NCBI GenBank assembly: GCA_905221605.1
Contig: CAJNDS010000615.1
Coordinates: 64,001-103,366, forward strand
Reading direction: 5' to 3'
Length of the DNA: 39,366 nucleotides
Source: Symbiodinium natans
Taxonomy: Eukaryota; Sar; Dinophyceae; Suessiales; Symbiodiniaceae
Shown here: positions 18,352 to 25,565 of the stretch, piece after piece
How the letters are laid out: each line of letters starts with the position of its first letter
Numbering within the stretch: position 1 is the stretch's first letter
Translations under genes and position numbers: made by a program
The notes under the pieces: generated by a model
Databases searched by the model: none
What the model was told of the DNA's origin: nothing
Seen by the model: the letters and a program-made list of their open reading frames with translations, nothing else

Positions 18352-18931
18352 TCAGGGGTTTGGCGAGAAGGAAATCTCCTTTCTTTCTGGCACGGCTGAC
18401 GTGCGGTTGTCCTCCGCGGTCGCCCAGCGCGAAAAAGAGTTGCTGCACCATGCTTCTGGCATCACAGTTATCTGGTGCAACGCGCTTCTTTCTGGCCTCT
18501 TGCGCTTTCCAATGCATGTGCGCAAGGAGCAGAGGATTTGATGCACGAAACAATCGTTAACTTCTTCTGAGCACTCCGAGGTTTCCCTCCTTGTTGAGTG
18601 CGATAGTAGCCTCTAGGCTTTTCGAAGTAAGTGGCTTGTACAGCTTTCTCTCCTTCGACGCTCTCACTGGTGCGTACAGTGTCTGGACCTACGGGTCGTC
18701 TCTGTTTTTCGGTATCTGCTCCCTTGAGGAGCCGTCCTGCTTGGTAGGATGTAGCGCACGCTTAGTTAGCTGACATGGAGCTGGCTGCGTCTCAAAGTCA
18801 AAAAGTCAACATTCTCCTCAGCCAAACTGAAGGTTCGAGAATCTTGGTCCTTCTTCCCGTTCGGTCTTGGTATTGCTTGACGTGTTCAGCCAGTTGGAGT
18901 AACACGTGCCTGAGGCACCTTCTTGCACGTC
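18352..18931. other. LINE 3' region and junction back to the DIRS-like element
   Basis: No gene is supported. The LINE 3' untranslated region must lie here, but its end is not visible: no poly(A) or simple tail and no duplicated target longer than about 8 bp was found. A weak hairpin (aagga-aatc-tcctt) sits near 18370. Confidence 0.4.
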
Positions 18932-19231
18932 ATGCCTAGACAAATGACAGATGAGGAGATTGCTGAACGATTTTGGAGAGTGCCAGTATGGGAAATGAGC
19001 TTTACCATCCTCCAGCACTTGAGGCAGATTGCATATCTTCGAGAGAGATTTGATGCTCTGGAGCGGTGTCATGACCGAATGCAGCAGCAGTACATGCATG
19101 TCGTTGATCTTCATACACGTCTTCTGAGTGACTGTGAGCAACTTTGGCAAACCTGTCTTGTCCTTCAGTTTCACCTCAATAGGCTTCAAACCGTCGTGGA
19201 CCTCTTACAGAATCAGACCCGAGGTTTTTAA
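18932..19231 (+). CDS. Small coiled-coil-like protein (99 aa) of the DIRS-like element
   Basis: ATG at 18932 (CATG CCT AGA...). The whole protein is predicted helix by eye: regularly spaced Leu, Arg and Glu (FTILQHLRQIAYLRERFDAL; LLSDCEQLW; FHLNRLQTVVDLL), compatible with a coiled coil. Family unknown. It lies upstream of the recombinase/RT gene on the same strand, where a structural Gag-like or assembly protein would be expected. Gene status rests on composition only. Confidence 0.45.
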   Translation: MPRQMTDEEIAERFWRVPVWEMSFTILQHLRQIAYLRERFDALERCHDRMQQQYMHVVDLHTRLLSDCEQLWQTCLVLQFHLNRLQTVVDLLQNQTRGF

Positions 19232-19549
19232 GACGACATGACACACACTCTCTGGCTCCAGGGCCTTCGAGTGCACATGGTTTCCCCTGTCCCACCGAGA
19301 CCCAGTAACGTGGTCCGTGTGCAGCAGATGAGGGACAATGCTCGTCGCTCTCGGCCTTACTGAATCGTTCTGAGGTGGCAGAGGTGCAAAACATTTCCAG
19401 TGCTGTCTCTGTGATGCTCGTGTGACAGTGATCTGTGTGTTTTTCACAGCATCATATCATGTCATGTCATGCCACGAACTTCATCTCAAGTTTTCCCCCT
19501 TTTTGAGTGAGCCTGAGTTTTGACTCGTGTGCAACAACGTCCTGCCAAG

Positions 19550-19771
19550 ATGGACGAAACTCTTGCAGAGCTGGAAGCCGAAGCATTTTCTGCAGAACAC
19601 GAGGACCCTCTCGTGCCCTCTACACCCTTTCTGGCCATAGCTGGCCTTCCAGTTTTTCTGACCCCGCATGCCACGCTGACTAACACATCAGAGCCAGCTG
19701 GAGAATCAGCACCGTCTGGATGGTGTGAGGTAGAAGAAAGCGAGCCCAGAGGCATGCTTTGGCGTTTTTGA
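19550..19771 (+). CDS. Short acidic leader ORF upstream of the recombinase/RT gene
   Basis: ATG at 19550 (agATGG) gives 73 residues: MDETLAELEAEAFSAEHED at the start, Pro/Ser/Thr-rich later, ending in two successive stops TGATGA (19769-19774). It is in the same frame as the large ORF that begins 13 bases later. It may be the true N-terminus of that protein cut off by stops, a readthrough leader or a separate Gag-like peptide. Just beyond the T5 run the other frame reads 'DEPIQCAEVAT', and 'AEVA' repeats continue in the main frame, hinting at compensating frameshifts. Confidence 0.45.
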   Translation: MDETLAELEAEAFSAEHEDPLVPSTPFLAIAGLPVFLTPHATLTNTSEPAGESAPSGWCEVEESEPRGMLWRF

Positions 19772-19783
19772 TGAGCCCATCCA

Positions 19784-22700
19784 GTGTGCCGAAGTGGCCA
19801 CACCTGTGCTGAAGCCGAAGTGGCTACAAACAGCACCCGACCCGACCCCACCGCAGAAGTTGTGGTCTCCAACGCCGAAGTGGCAGATAACCTCGTGTTC
19901 GCCGAAGTGGCTCCCACTGCTGTGGGCCCCCCCCAACAAGCCACGGTGCTAAGTGGTCAGGAGTATGAACGTGCACTAACGGGGGCCCTGACCCGTTGTG
20001 CGAAGAAGCCCAGACTCTGCCAGCCTTGGGAGAGCGACTTAATGTCTGATATTTTCAGTGATCAGCCCAGCTTTGAATGGGCTGCTGCCCCGTCAGCAAG
20101 TCTGGTGGACATTCTCACCAGTGACAAGCCTGAAGCGTGCACCCCAGGAGAAACCATTGAAGCCATTCTCCTACAACACAAAGCTCCCGCTGAGAGTTGT
20201 GCGTCTCTTCTTCGGGCCAGACCCGACCAGACTTTCCTTCAGCAAGATTCCTCCAGGAAAACTAGGGCCATGACTATGTGGATGGAAACTGTCATGCCAT
20301 ACTGGAGACATTTCCAGGTCACCCGAAGCATAGTGTCTGGCATGTCAGACACTGAGCCCACAGTGCAGCAAGTGCTTGAGACTTTGGAAGCGACCTTTGG
20401 TCGCAAATCGGCGAGCACGCTGTACTCTCGTGCTCTCGGTGTTCACCGTTATCTGCACTGGTGCCTCATGCACGGTGTGCAACCGTTTCCCATGGTTGAA
20501 CGCATTATCTGGAGCCATGTTTCTGAGCTCGCAACACTCTGCAGGCCATCTGCAGCCTCGACATTCATGCGAGTTGTTAACTTCATGCGTTTCACCATCA
20601 CCCCGGATGGGTCCCCAGAAGTTGCAACGAGTGCACGAATCTCAGGCAAGGCAGTGTTGGCCCTGGCCGGCAAACGCCCTGTGAAAAGAGCCCCGGCTCT
20701 AACAGTCAAGATGGTTCGTGCGCTGCATCGTGTCCTTGAGGACAAGAAACGACACGTGTATGACAGGCTGTGTGCAGGAACCTTCCTCATAGCTGTGTAT
20801 GGTCGATGCAGATGGAGCGATCTCCGTCACATCCAAGAGATAATTCTCGATATCTCAGATGACAGGCAGATTGGCTTCATTGAGGTCTTGACGGCCCATC
20901 ACAAAACGGCCAAGAAGGACCAGGTCAGGCTTCTGCCCATTGTCGCCCCTGCTTTCGGCATCACAGGCGAGTGCTGGGCTGAAAGCTTTCTCAGCCTGAG
21001 AGCTGCGAACATAGGCGAATGCCGCAATGGCCCACTGCTCCCAGCTGTGACTGAGCAAAAACCTCTCTCCTTCTCCAACCGTCCCATCGAGACGGATGAG
21101 GCGACAGACATCCTGAGGTTCCTCCTCTCGGACTTTCCTGAAGCGGCCAAGCTGACCTCGCACAGCTGCAAGGAGACACCACTCTCGTGGCTGGCCAAGG
21201 CTGGTGCAGACAAGCCAACTCTAGATTTCATGGGCAGACATGTTGGAACGATTTCCTCTAGCGATGTCTACGCCAGAGGAATGCAAGCTAGACCCCTGAG
21301 AAAGTTCACTCACATGATAAAACAGATCCACCTGGGGGCCTTCGACCCGGATGCCACTCGCAGCGGGATGTTCCGAAAACAGCCCGGGCCCTTCGGGGGT
21401 ATCGGTGCATGTGAAGACATTATGGGCTTCGACGAGGAGCCGCCAGTGACAGCCGACGGCGAGACTCGTGAGACGGTGGATGTCCATGAAGATCCTGGCG
21501 ATTCACCAACAGCAATGACCTCCCCCACGGCCCTGTCCCATGACCTTCCCAAGTCCTTTTCTCCCCCACATCTCAGCCTCGACGAGCTTGAAGAGCTCAC
21601 TCCTCTGATCCGAGAGGCTGCGATAACCCGGGCAGAGGGAACCAAGGATCTTGTCGAAGGGACTTGGGACAAGACGATGATTGAAGCTGAGAAAGGGTGG
21701 CTATCTGGCCCCTTCGACCCAGGGTCCCCTGAGGCCGCCGGGCTGCTTTCCAACCGTTTTGGGGTTATGCAGAAAGGAAAGATAAGGTGTGTAGACGACA
21801 TGTCTGCCTCGCTGATAAATGCCACGACCTTTGCTGAAGAAAAGATTACCCTACACAATGTGGATGTTATCTGTGCGGCCATCGGCCGGTGGTATCAGCT
21901 CAGACAAAAGGCAGGCCTCCCCACGAAGCTCCTAGCAGAAAGTTTCGACTTGAAGTCAGCTTACAAGCAGCTCCCAATTGCTTCCTGTGCAAGGAGACAC
22001 GCTGGCTTGGCCCTCAGTGATCCCAAAGGCAGATGTAAAGTTTTCCGATCAATCTCTCTTCCTTTCGGTGCTACGCAGTCAGTCTTCTCTTTCAACAGGA
22101 TGAGCAGAGCCGTATGGGCGATTGCTGCAAAGGGGCTGTGGCTAATGTGGACCTGCTTTTACGATGATTTTCCAATCTTCTCAGAGCCAGGTCTCGAGAG
22201 CAACACAGACCAAGCAGCTGAAACTTTCTTCACCCTGCTAGGTGACAAGCACACCTCCTTCAGTGCGAAGCTCAGTGCCCTGGGGGTTGTTGTGAACCTC
22301 TCACCTCTCAGCAAAGGCATGGTCGAGATTCTGAACACTGAAGCCCGAGTTTCAGAGCTCATTAGGGACCTTCTTCAGGTCACCCAAGACCGACAGCTCT
22401 CTCAAAGCCGAGCTAAACATCTCGCAGGGAGGATGTCTTTCGCAGGTTGCCAGGTTTTCAGAAGACTTGCCAAGTCCTGCCTCCGAGTCTTCCATGCTAG
22501 AACGTTGTCCAGGGACGGCAAACTCGATGACGAGGCCCTTGCTGCTATCAAAGCTTATTGTGGCATTCTCAAAAGAGCCCCGGCACGACAAGTCTCTGCA
22601 GCGAAGAAAGAGTGCTTCTACCTCTACACTGATGCGTCTTTAGAGGAGGGAGAAAACGGCCCCTGTGCAGGATTGGGAGGAGTGATTGTCGATCCTACGG

Positions 22701-23143
22701 GCTTGCCTTTACAATTCTTCTCGTGGTTCCCCGAGCAGGAAGACATGACGATGTTGGGCATTGACCTTGGGACGAAGTGCATTTTCCTTCTTGAGCTCCT
22801 TGCTGTTTGCATCGGTTTCTGGTTATGGGGCGACATCTTCGGTGGGTCTTCTCTTGTTGCTTTCACTGACAATGAAGCAGCCAAAGCCTGTCTAGTCAAA
22901 GGAAGCTCTGCACATCCGATTGCCAACAAGCTTCTCTTTTGTCAAGCAGTGCTCGAGGTTGAGAGAATGTGCCTTCCTTGGTTTTCCAGAGTTCCCTCTC
23001 TCTCCAACATTGCCGACGGACCCTCTAGAAAAGATGGCAACGAACCTTTGCTTGAGGGACTACCCTTGATCGACTTCAACTTTGCCGAATTCCTCGTTTG
23101 CTTTAAAAAGGGGGAGAGCTCAGACTTCGGCTCGTTTCAGTAA
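19784..23143 (+). CDS. Tyrosine recombinase - reverse transcriptase - RNase H polyprotein of the DIRS-like element
   Basis: Residues are counted from GTG at 19784; the first ATG is at 20042 (residue 87). Recombinase ~150-530: first Arg R344 (YGRCRWSDL), H460-x-x-K463 (SHSCKETPL), GRH before the nucleophile, Y496 (SSDVYARG). It would join a circular DNA copy to target DNA. RT ~620-850: D722 (FDLKSAYKQ) and Y793-D794-D795 (FYDDF). RNase H ~945-1085: D950 (YTDAS), E1004 (LELLAV), D1029 (FTDNEA), D1078 (NIADGPS). All core residues are present with no internal stop, so the copy may be functional. The order is recombinase first, whereas in DIRS and Ngaro it follows RT-RNase H; among known groups this resembles the gene order reported for VIPER. 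The last 11 codons lie inside repeat B1. The N-terminal ~85 residues carry degenerate AEVA repeats. Confidence 0.9.
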   Translation: MCRSGHTCAEAEVATNSTRPDPTAEVVVSNAEVADNLVFAEVAPTAVGPPQQATVLSGQEYERALTGALTRCAKKPRLCQPWESDLMSDIFSDQPSFEWAAAPSASLVDILTSDKPEACTPGETIEAILLQHKAPAESCASLLRARPDQTFLQQDSSRKTRAMTMWMETVMPYWRHFQVTRSIVSGMSDTEPTVQQVLETLEATFGRKSASTLYSRALGVHRYLHWCLMHGVQPFPMVERIIWSHVSELATLCRPSAASTFMRVVNFMRFTITPDGSPEVATSARISGKAVLALAGKRPVKRAPALTVKMVRALHRVLEDKKRHVYDRLCAGTFLIAVYGRCRWSDLRHIQEIILDISDDRQIGFIEVLTAHHKTAKKDQVRLLPIVAPAFGITGECWAESFLSLRAANIGECRNGPLLPAVTEQKPLSFSNRPIETDEATDILRFLLSDFPEAAKLTSHSCKETPLSWLAKAGADKPTLDFMGRHVGTISSSDVYARGMQARPLRKFTHMIKQIHLGAFDPDATRSGMFRKQPGPFGGIGACEDIMGFDEEPPVTADGETRETVDVHEDPGDSPTAMTSPTALSHDLPKSFSPPHLSLDELEELTPLIREAAITRAEGTKDLVEGTWDKTMIEAEKGWLSGPFDPGSPEAAGLLSNRFGVMQKGKIRCVDDMSASLINATTFAEEKITLHNVDVICAAIGRWYQLRQKAGLPTKLLAESFDLKSAYKQLPIASCARRHAGLALSDPKGRCKVFRSISLPFGATQSVFSFNRMSRAVWAIAAKGLWLMWTCFYDDFPIFSEPGLESNTDQAAETFFTLLGDKHTSFSAKLSALGVVVNLSPLSKGMVEILNTEARVSELIRDLLQVTQDRQLSQSRAKHLAGRMSFAGCQVFRRLAKSCLRVFHARTLSRDGKLDDEALAAIKAYCGILKRAPARQVSAAKKECFYLYTDASLEEGENGPCAGLGGVIVDPTGLPLQFFSWFPEQEDMTMLGIDLGTKCIFLLELLAVCIGFWLWGDIFGGSSLVAFTDNEAAKACLVKGSSAHPIANKLLFCQAVLEVERMCLPWFSRVPSLSNIADGPSRKDGNEPLLEGLPLIDFNFAEFLVCFKKGESSDFGSFQ

Positions 23144-23337
23144 GGTGCTGAGACCTACTCAGCCACAAGGTGCCAGAGCCACAGTCATGTTCGACCCCAC
23201 TTGGACAAAAAGAAGATGTCCGAATTCTGTTTGCTTCACTGTATATGCATGATCTCTTTTGAATGTGGTTCTGAATTTATATATTCCCATGATGACCGAT
23301 ACGTTCTCATCTCGATGCCGGTCCATTGACGAGATAA
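23110..23337 (+). repeat. Repeat B1 (internal)
   Basis: 228 bp, identical by eye to 24202-24429. It starts at gggggagagctc inside the last codons of the polyprotein and ends at ccattgacgagataa, directly followed by A2. Flanks differ on both sides. Confidence 0.93.
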
Positions 23338-23564
23338 GCGTGCCAGCGAGGTACGAGCAAGCGTTTTATCTTGAAAATGGAAAATGACCTTTCATGTCAT
23401 TTAGGCATCTCTTGTGCTTTGAGTCTTTGCAGCATGTTGCATTTTGCACAGTGCATGTGTTCCCATTTTCTTGAAGAGAGTTCTCGTCCTTTCATGTCAG
23501 CTTCCTGATCTTTGACTTCAAGCAACATTCGGCTTGAGCTGCAGCTCTGAGGAAAGAATTTTCA
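23338..23564 (+). repeat. Repeat A2 (internal), abutting B1
   Basis: 227 bp, identical by eye to A1 at 7053-7279. The B1|A2 junction (gagataa|gcgtgcc) has the order expected of joined element ends in a circular intermediate. Confidence 0.93.
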
Positions 23565-23879
23565 CCCGCCTCTCCCACCCCCTTTTCTTTAAACACGGGT
23601 ACGCCACAGAGTTGTTCTCTTCAGGTGTGCAGTTGTGATGATCCACGCTTCAGGCAACACTCTTGCCTGAGCAAAGATGAATAAGGAACATGCTTGCCCG
23701 CCTCTCCCTCCCTTTTCTGTGTATGACAGGTTCTCTGCAGATGTATGCCCGACAGGAATGCAAGACCGTTGCTGGTCCATGCTGCGAGTGGACCTCATTT
23801 CGGTCTAAGAGTACCTGAGACTTCTCTTTTGCTCAAGCTGGCTGTGCCTCGTGTCAGTTGAACTCATTGAGAACTCGTC
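23565..23879. repeat. Spacer between A2 and the small ORF, with an imperfect duplication of the A2 end
   Basis: The segment 23512-23590 (cttcaagcaacattcggct ... cccgcctctccc) has a diverged second copy at about 23647-23715 (cttcaggcaacactcttgcc ... cccgcctctccctccc). A TCTCTTTTGCTCAAG string at ~23827-23841 resembles the end of the dinoflagellate spliced leader with one base missing, 38 bases before the ATG of the next ORF. Confidence 0.5.
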
Positions 23880-24125
23880 ATGGAGCGAACTTTGACACAA
23901 GCTCAGCTTAACGAGTTTCGTCAGTGGCTACGTACCTTGAACATGAATTCCCTGATGAAGGTGGCTGAGGTTTTGGAAGACGTTCTTGGAGAGCGAGAGG
24001 ATCTTCGGAGAGAGGAGGCAACACTGCGTTTGCGTCAGTGGCAGTTTGTGGACCCCGAGCATGAACCTGAACGACCAAGTGACAGTGCTGCGTCAAGCTC
24101 TCAGCATCAACCACAAGCTTCTTGA
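23880..24125 (+). CDS. Small helical protein (81 aa) encoded between A2 and B2
   Basis: ATG at 23880. Residues 1-55 form a likely helix or coiled coil (TQAQLNEFRQWLRTLNMNSL; LEDVLGEREDLRREEATLRL). The tail is acidic and Ser/Gln-rich. Family unknown. It is the only ORF between A2 and B2, so any transcript for it could start in A2 as the first gene's transcript could start in A1 (inference). Reading-frame quality is good but the protein is short. Confidence 0.5.
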   Translation: MERTLTQAQLNEFRQWLRTLNMNSLMKVAEVLEDVLGEREDLRREEATLRLRQWQFVDPEHEPERPSDSAASSSQHQPQAS

Positions 24126-24201
24126 CGTGAGCGACTTTGACTCACCGTATCCTGTTTCAGGCCGACTCACTTAGGCCGAACCTGTGAGAGCAGTAGTGGC
24201 C

Positions 24202-24429
24202 GGGGGAGAGCTCAGACTTCGGCTCGTTTCAGTAAGGTGCTGAGACCTACTCAGCCACAAGGTGCCAGAGCCACAGTCATGTTCGACCCCACTTGGACAA
24301 AAAGAAGATGTCCGAATTCTGTTTGCTTCACTGTATATGCATGATCTCTTTTGAATGTGGTTCTGAATTTATATATTCCCATGATGACCGATACGTTCTC
24401 ATCTCGATGCCGGTCCATTGACGAGATAA
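24202..24429 (+). repeat. Repeat B2 (right terminus)
   Basis: 228 bp copy of B1; the right flank begins cgctttggccctc. It marks the right end of the DIRS-like element. Confidence 0.93.
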
Positions 24430-24690
24430 CGCTTTGGCCCTCTTGCTCTTATCTCCGGATGGCTCCTGCTGCTGTTGCTGATGCGCAGCATCTCCCTTGA
24501 CGTGGGCGAACTTACACTTGTCTCCGTAAGTGCAACGCCCACTGGCGAACAAGCGGCAAGGCTGCTTGGCCTTGTCCTGGTCCTTGCCCGCCTTGCCACC
24601 CGAACTGGAGTGTTCCACCTTCCGGAGCAGCAGACGTTTTCTCACGCCTGCGACCTAAGCTTATGGCTTTCCTTCTGCAGGGTCGCTTTC
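24430..24690 (-). pseudogene. CCCH zinc-finger Gag-like gene fragment, interrupted by the element
   Basis: On the minus strand, 24558-24502 encodes CRLFASGRCTYGDKCKFAH, a C-x7-C-x5-C-x3-H finger of the RNA-binding CCCH class. It is preceded by a Lys/Ser/Gly-rich stretch (VEHSSSGGKAGKDQDKAK) and followed by HQQQQQEPSGDKSKRAKA, which ends exactly at the element edge with a complete codon. The frame resumes in phase on the far side at 7052 (KAAKAKAAAA). CCCH fingers are common in Gag-like proteins of dinoflagellate retroelements. The 5' limit is uncertain because the plus strand becomes coding from about 24700. Confidence 0.6.
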
Positions 24691-25565
24691 CGCAGCGTTT
24701 GCGCACTTTGGTTTTGGCGGGATCAGGTGAGGCCTTGTTCTCACGTTCTGAAGTGCACAGCTTGCGTTGCATTTTTCAAGATTGGCTCACGACCCAGTCC
24801 CCCGGCACTGACATCTCATGGGAGGTGTTTCCTGGGCAGCCGTATTGCCTTCAGGCACTGCATGTTGTTTCGCGCATTTGCCAAGACCGTGACGTTTCCC
24901 TTTTTCCTTGCTTGCAACAAGGTGTGCCCACCGGCTTTGATGGCGACATTCCTTTGTCCAACGTCTTTTTGCCGCAAGGAGGAGGTCATCCTTTTGAACA
25001 ATCCCTTGGCATTTGTCACGGCAACTGGTCATACGCTGAAGCAGACCTTCCAACTTTGCATGCCTTAGTGGAGGAAGAAGTCGCCAATGGCTGGCTTTTG
25101 GAGCTGGACTCCCTGGAAGCAGCTCAGGAGCGTTTTGGCGATAAGCTGGCCATTGGAAAGATGTCCATAGTCAAAGCCGAACGGAAGAAGCCTCGTCTCG
25201 TAGTTGATTCCACTGTCTGTGGCACTAACCCTTCATGCACCATCCCCGAGACGTACACACTCCCAGGAGTTGATGATGTCAGGGAGTCGTTTCCTCTGCG
25301 ACTTCACTCCGGCATGTGCGCAGGTTTTGCTTTTGACATCAAATCGGCCCACAAGACAGTCCGAGTTCGTGACTCAGATCAGGGCCTCCTCGGAGTTTCC
25401 CTCCCAAAGATTCAGGGTTCCGGCCGTCGCTGGCTTTTCTACCGCGTTTGCCCATTCGGGGCGAACTTCTCGGCCCCGTGGTTTCAGCGCCTTGGGAGCT
25501 TCTTTTCTCCGCACTTTGCATTTGTGGACATGGCTCCGTCACGCCCTGCTGGGCTACGTGGGCAG
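24663..25565 (+). pseudogene. Truncated reverse transcriptase of a second DIRS-like family
   Basis: Part of a 685-codon frame (24663-26720). It carries the front half of a DIRS-like RT: 'RKKPRLVVDSTVCGTNPSC', 'AFDIKSAHKTVRV' (metal-binding Asp), 'DQGLLGVSLP' and 'YRVCPFGANFSAPWFQRLG'. Beyond ~25500 the RT reading moves to another frame (LHLWTWLRHALLGYV) and stops being RT just where the YVDD active site should come; an unrelated protein begins. It is therefore dead as a polymerase. The sequence differs clearly from the RT at 19784-23143. Confidence 0.72.

Larger units (their letters stand above)
9888..18931 (+). mobile_element. LINE (APE-type non-LTR retrotransposon), maximum interval
   Basis: The limits given are the nearest flanking ORFs attributed to the DIRS-like element; true ends and target-site duplications were not found. 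The supported core is about 12.2-18.35 kb: AP-endonuclease, reverse transcriptase and zinc fingers in one frame, an overlapping ORF at 16475-17509, and a ubiquitin-specific protease ORF to 18351. It lies between the element's left ORFs and its recombinase/RT gene, which points to a nested insertion. A pyrimidine-rich tract at ~11330-11440 may mark the LINE 5' region. No poly(A) tail is evident after 18351. Confidence 0.6.
7053..24429 (+). mobile_element. DIRS/Ngaro-type tyrosine-recombinase retrotransposon with split direct repeats (about 17.4 kb, with a nested LINE)
   Basis: The limits come from two pairs of direct repeats: A1 7053-7279 = A2 23338-23564 (227 bp) and B1 23110-23337 = B2 24202-24429 (228 bp). 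The order is A1 - internal genes - B1 directly abutting A2 - spacer gene - B2. This is the split-direct-repeat layout known for PAT/Ngaro-type elements, which replicate through a circle and integrate by tyrosine recombinase instead of a DDE integrase. The main ORF at 19784-23143 encodes recombinase, RT and RNase H. The flanks show no target-site duplication of 4 bp or more: left ...gcagcttt|gcgtgcc, right ...gagataa|cgctttgg. Identical repeat pairs and an open main ORF suggest a recent insertion. About half the length is a LINE that probably inserted later. Accessory ORFs lie at 7303-8714, 8999-9887, 18932-19231 and 23880-24125. Confidence 0.85.

Noticed and set aside
9888-18931. Target-site duplication of the nested LINE
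   Set aside because: Only 8-mers such as TGTTGAGT and TTTCGGTA were shared between the flanks, no better than chance in this length.
7053-23564. A1 and A2 as ordinary LTRs of a 16.5-kb LTR retrotransposon
   Set aside because: A second repeat pair (B1, B2) abuts A2 and extends beyond it, there is no DDE integrase, protease or 4-6-bp target duplication, and the main ORF carries a tyrosine recombinase. The split-repeat model explains all of this.
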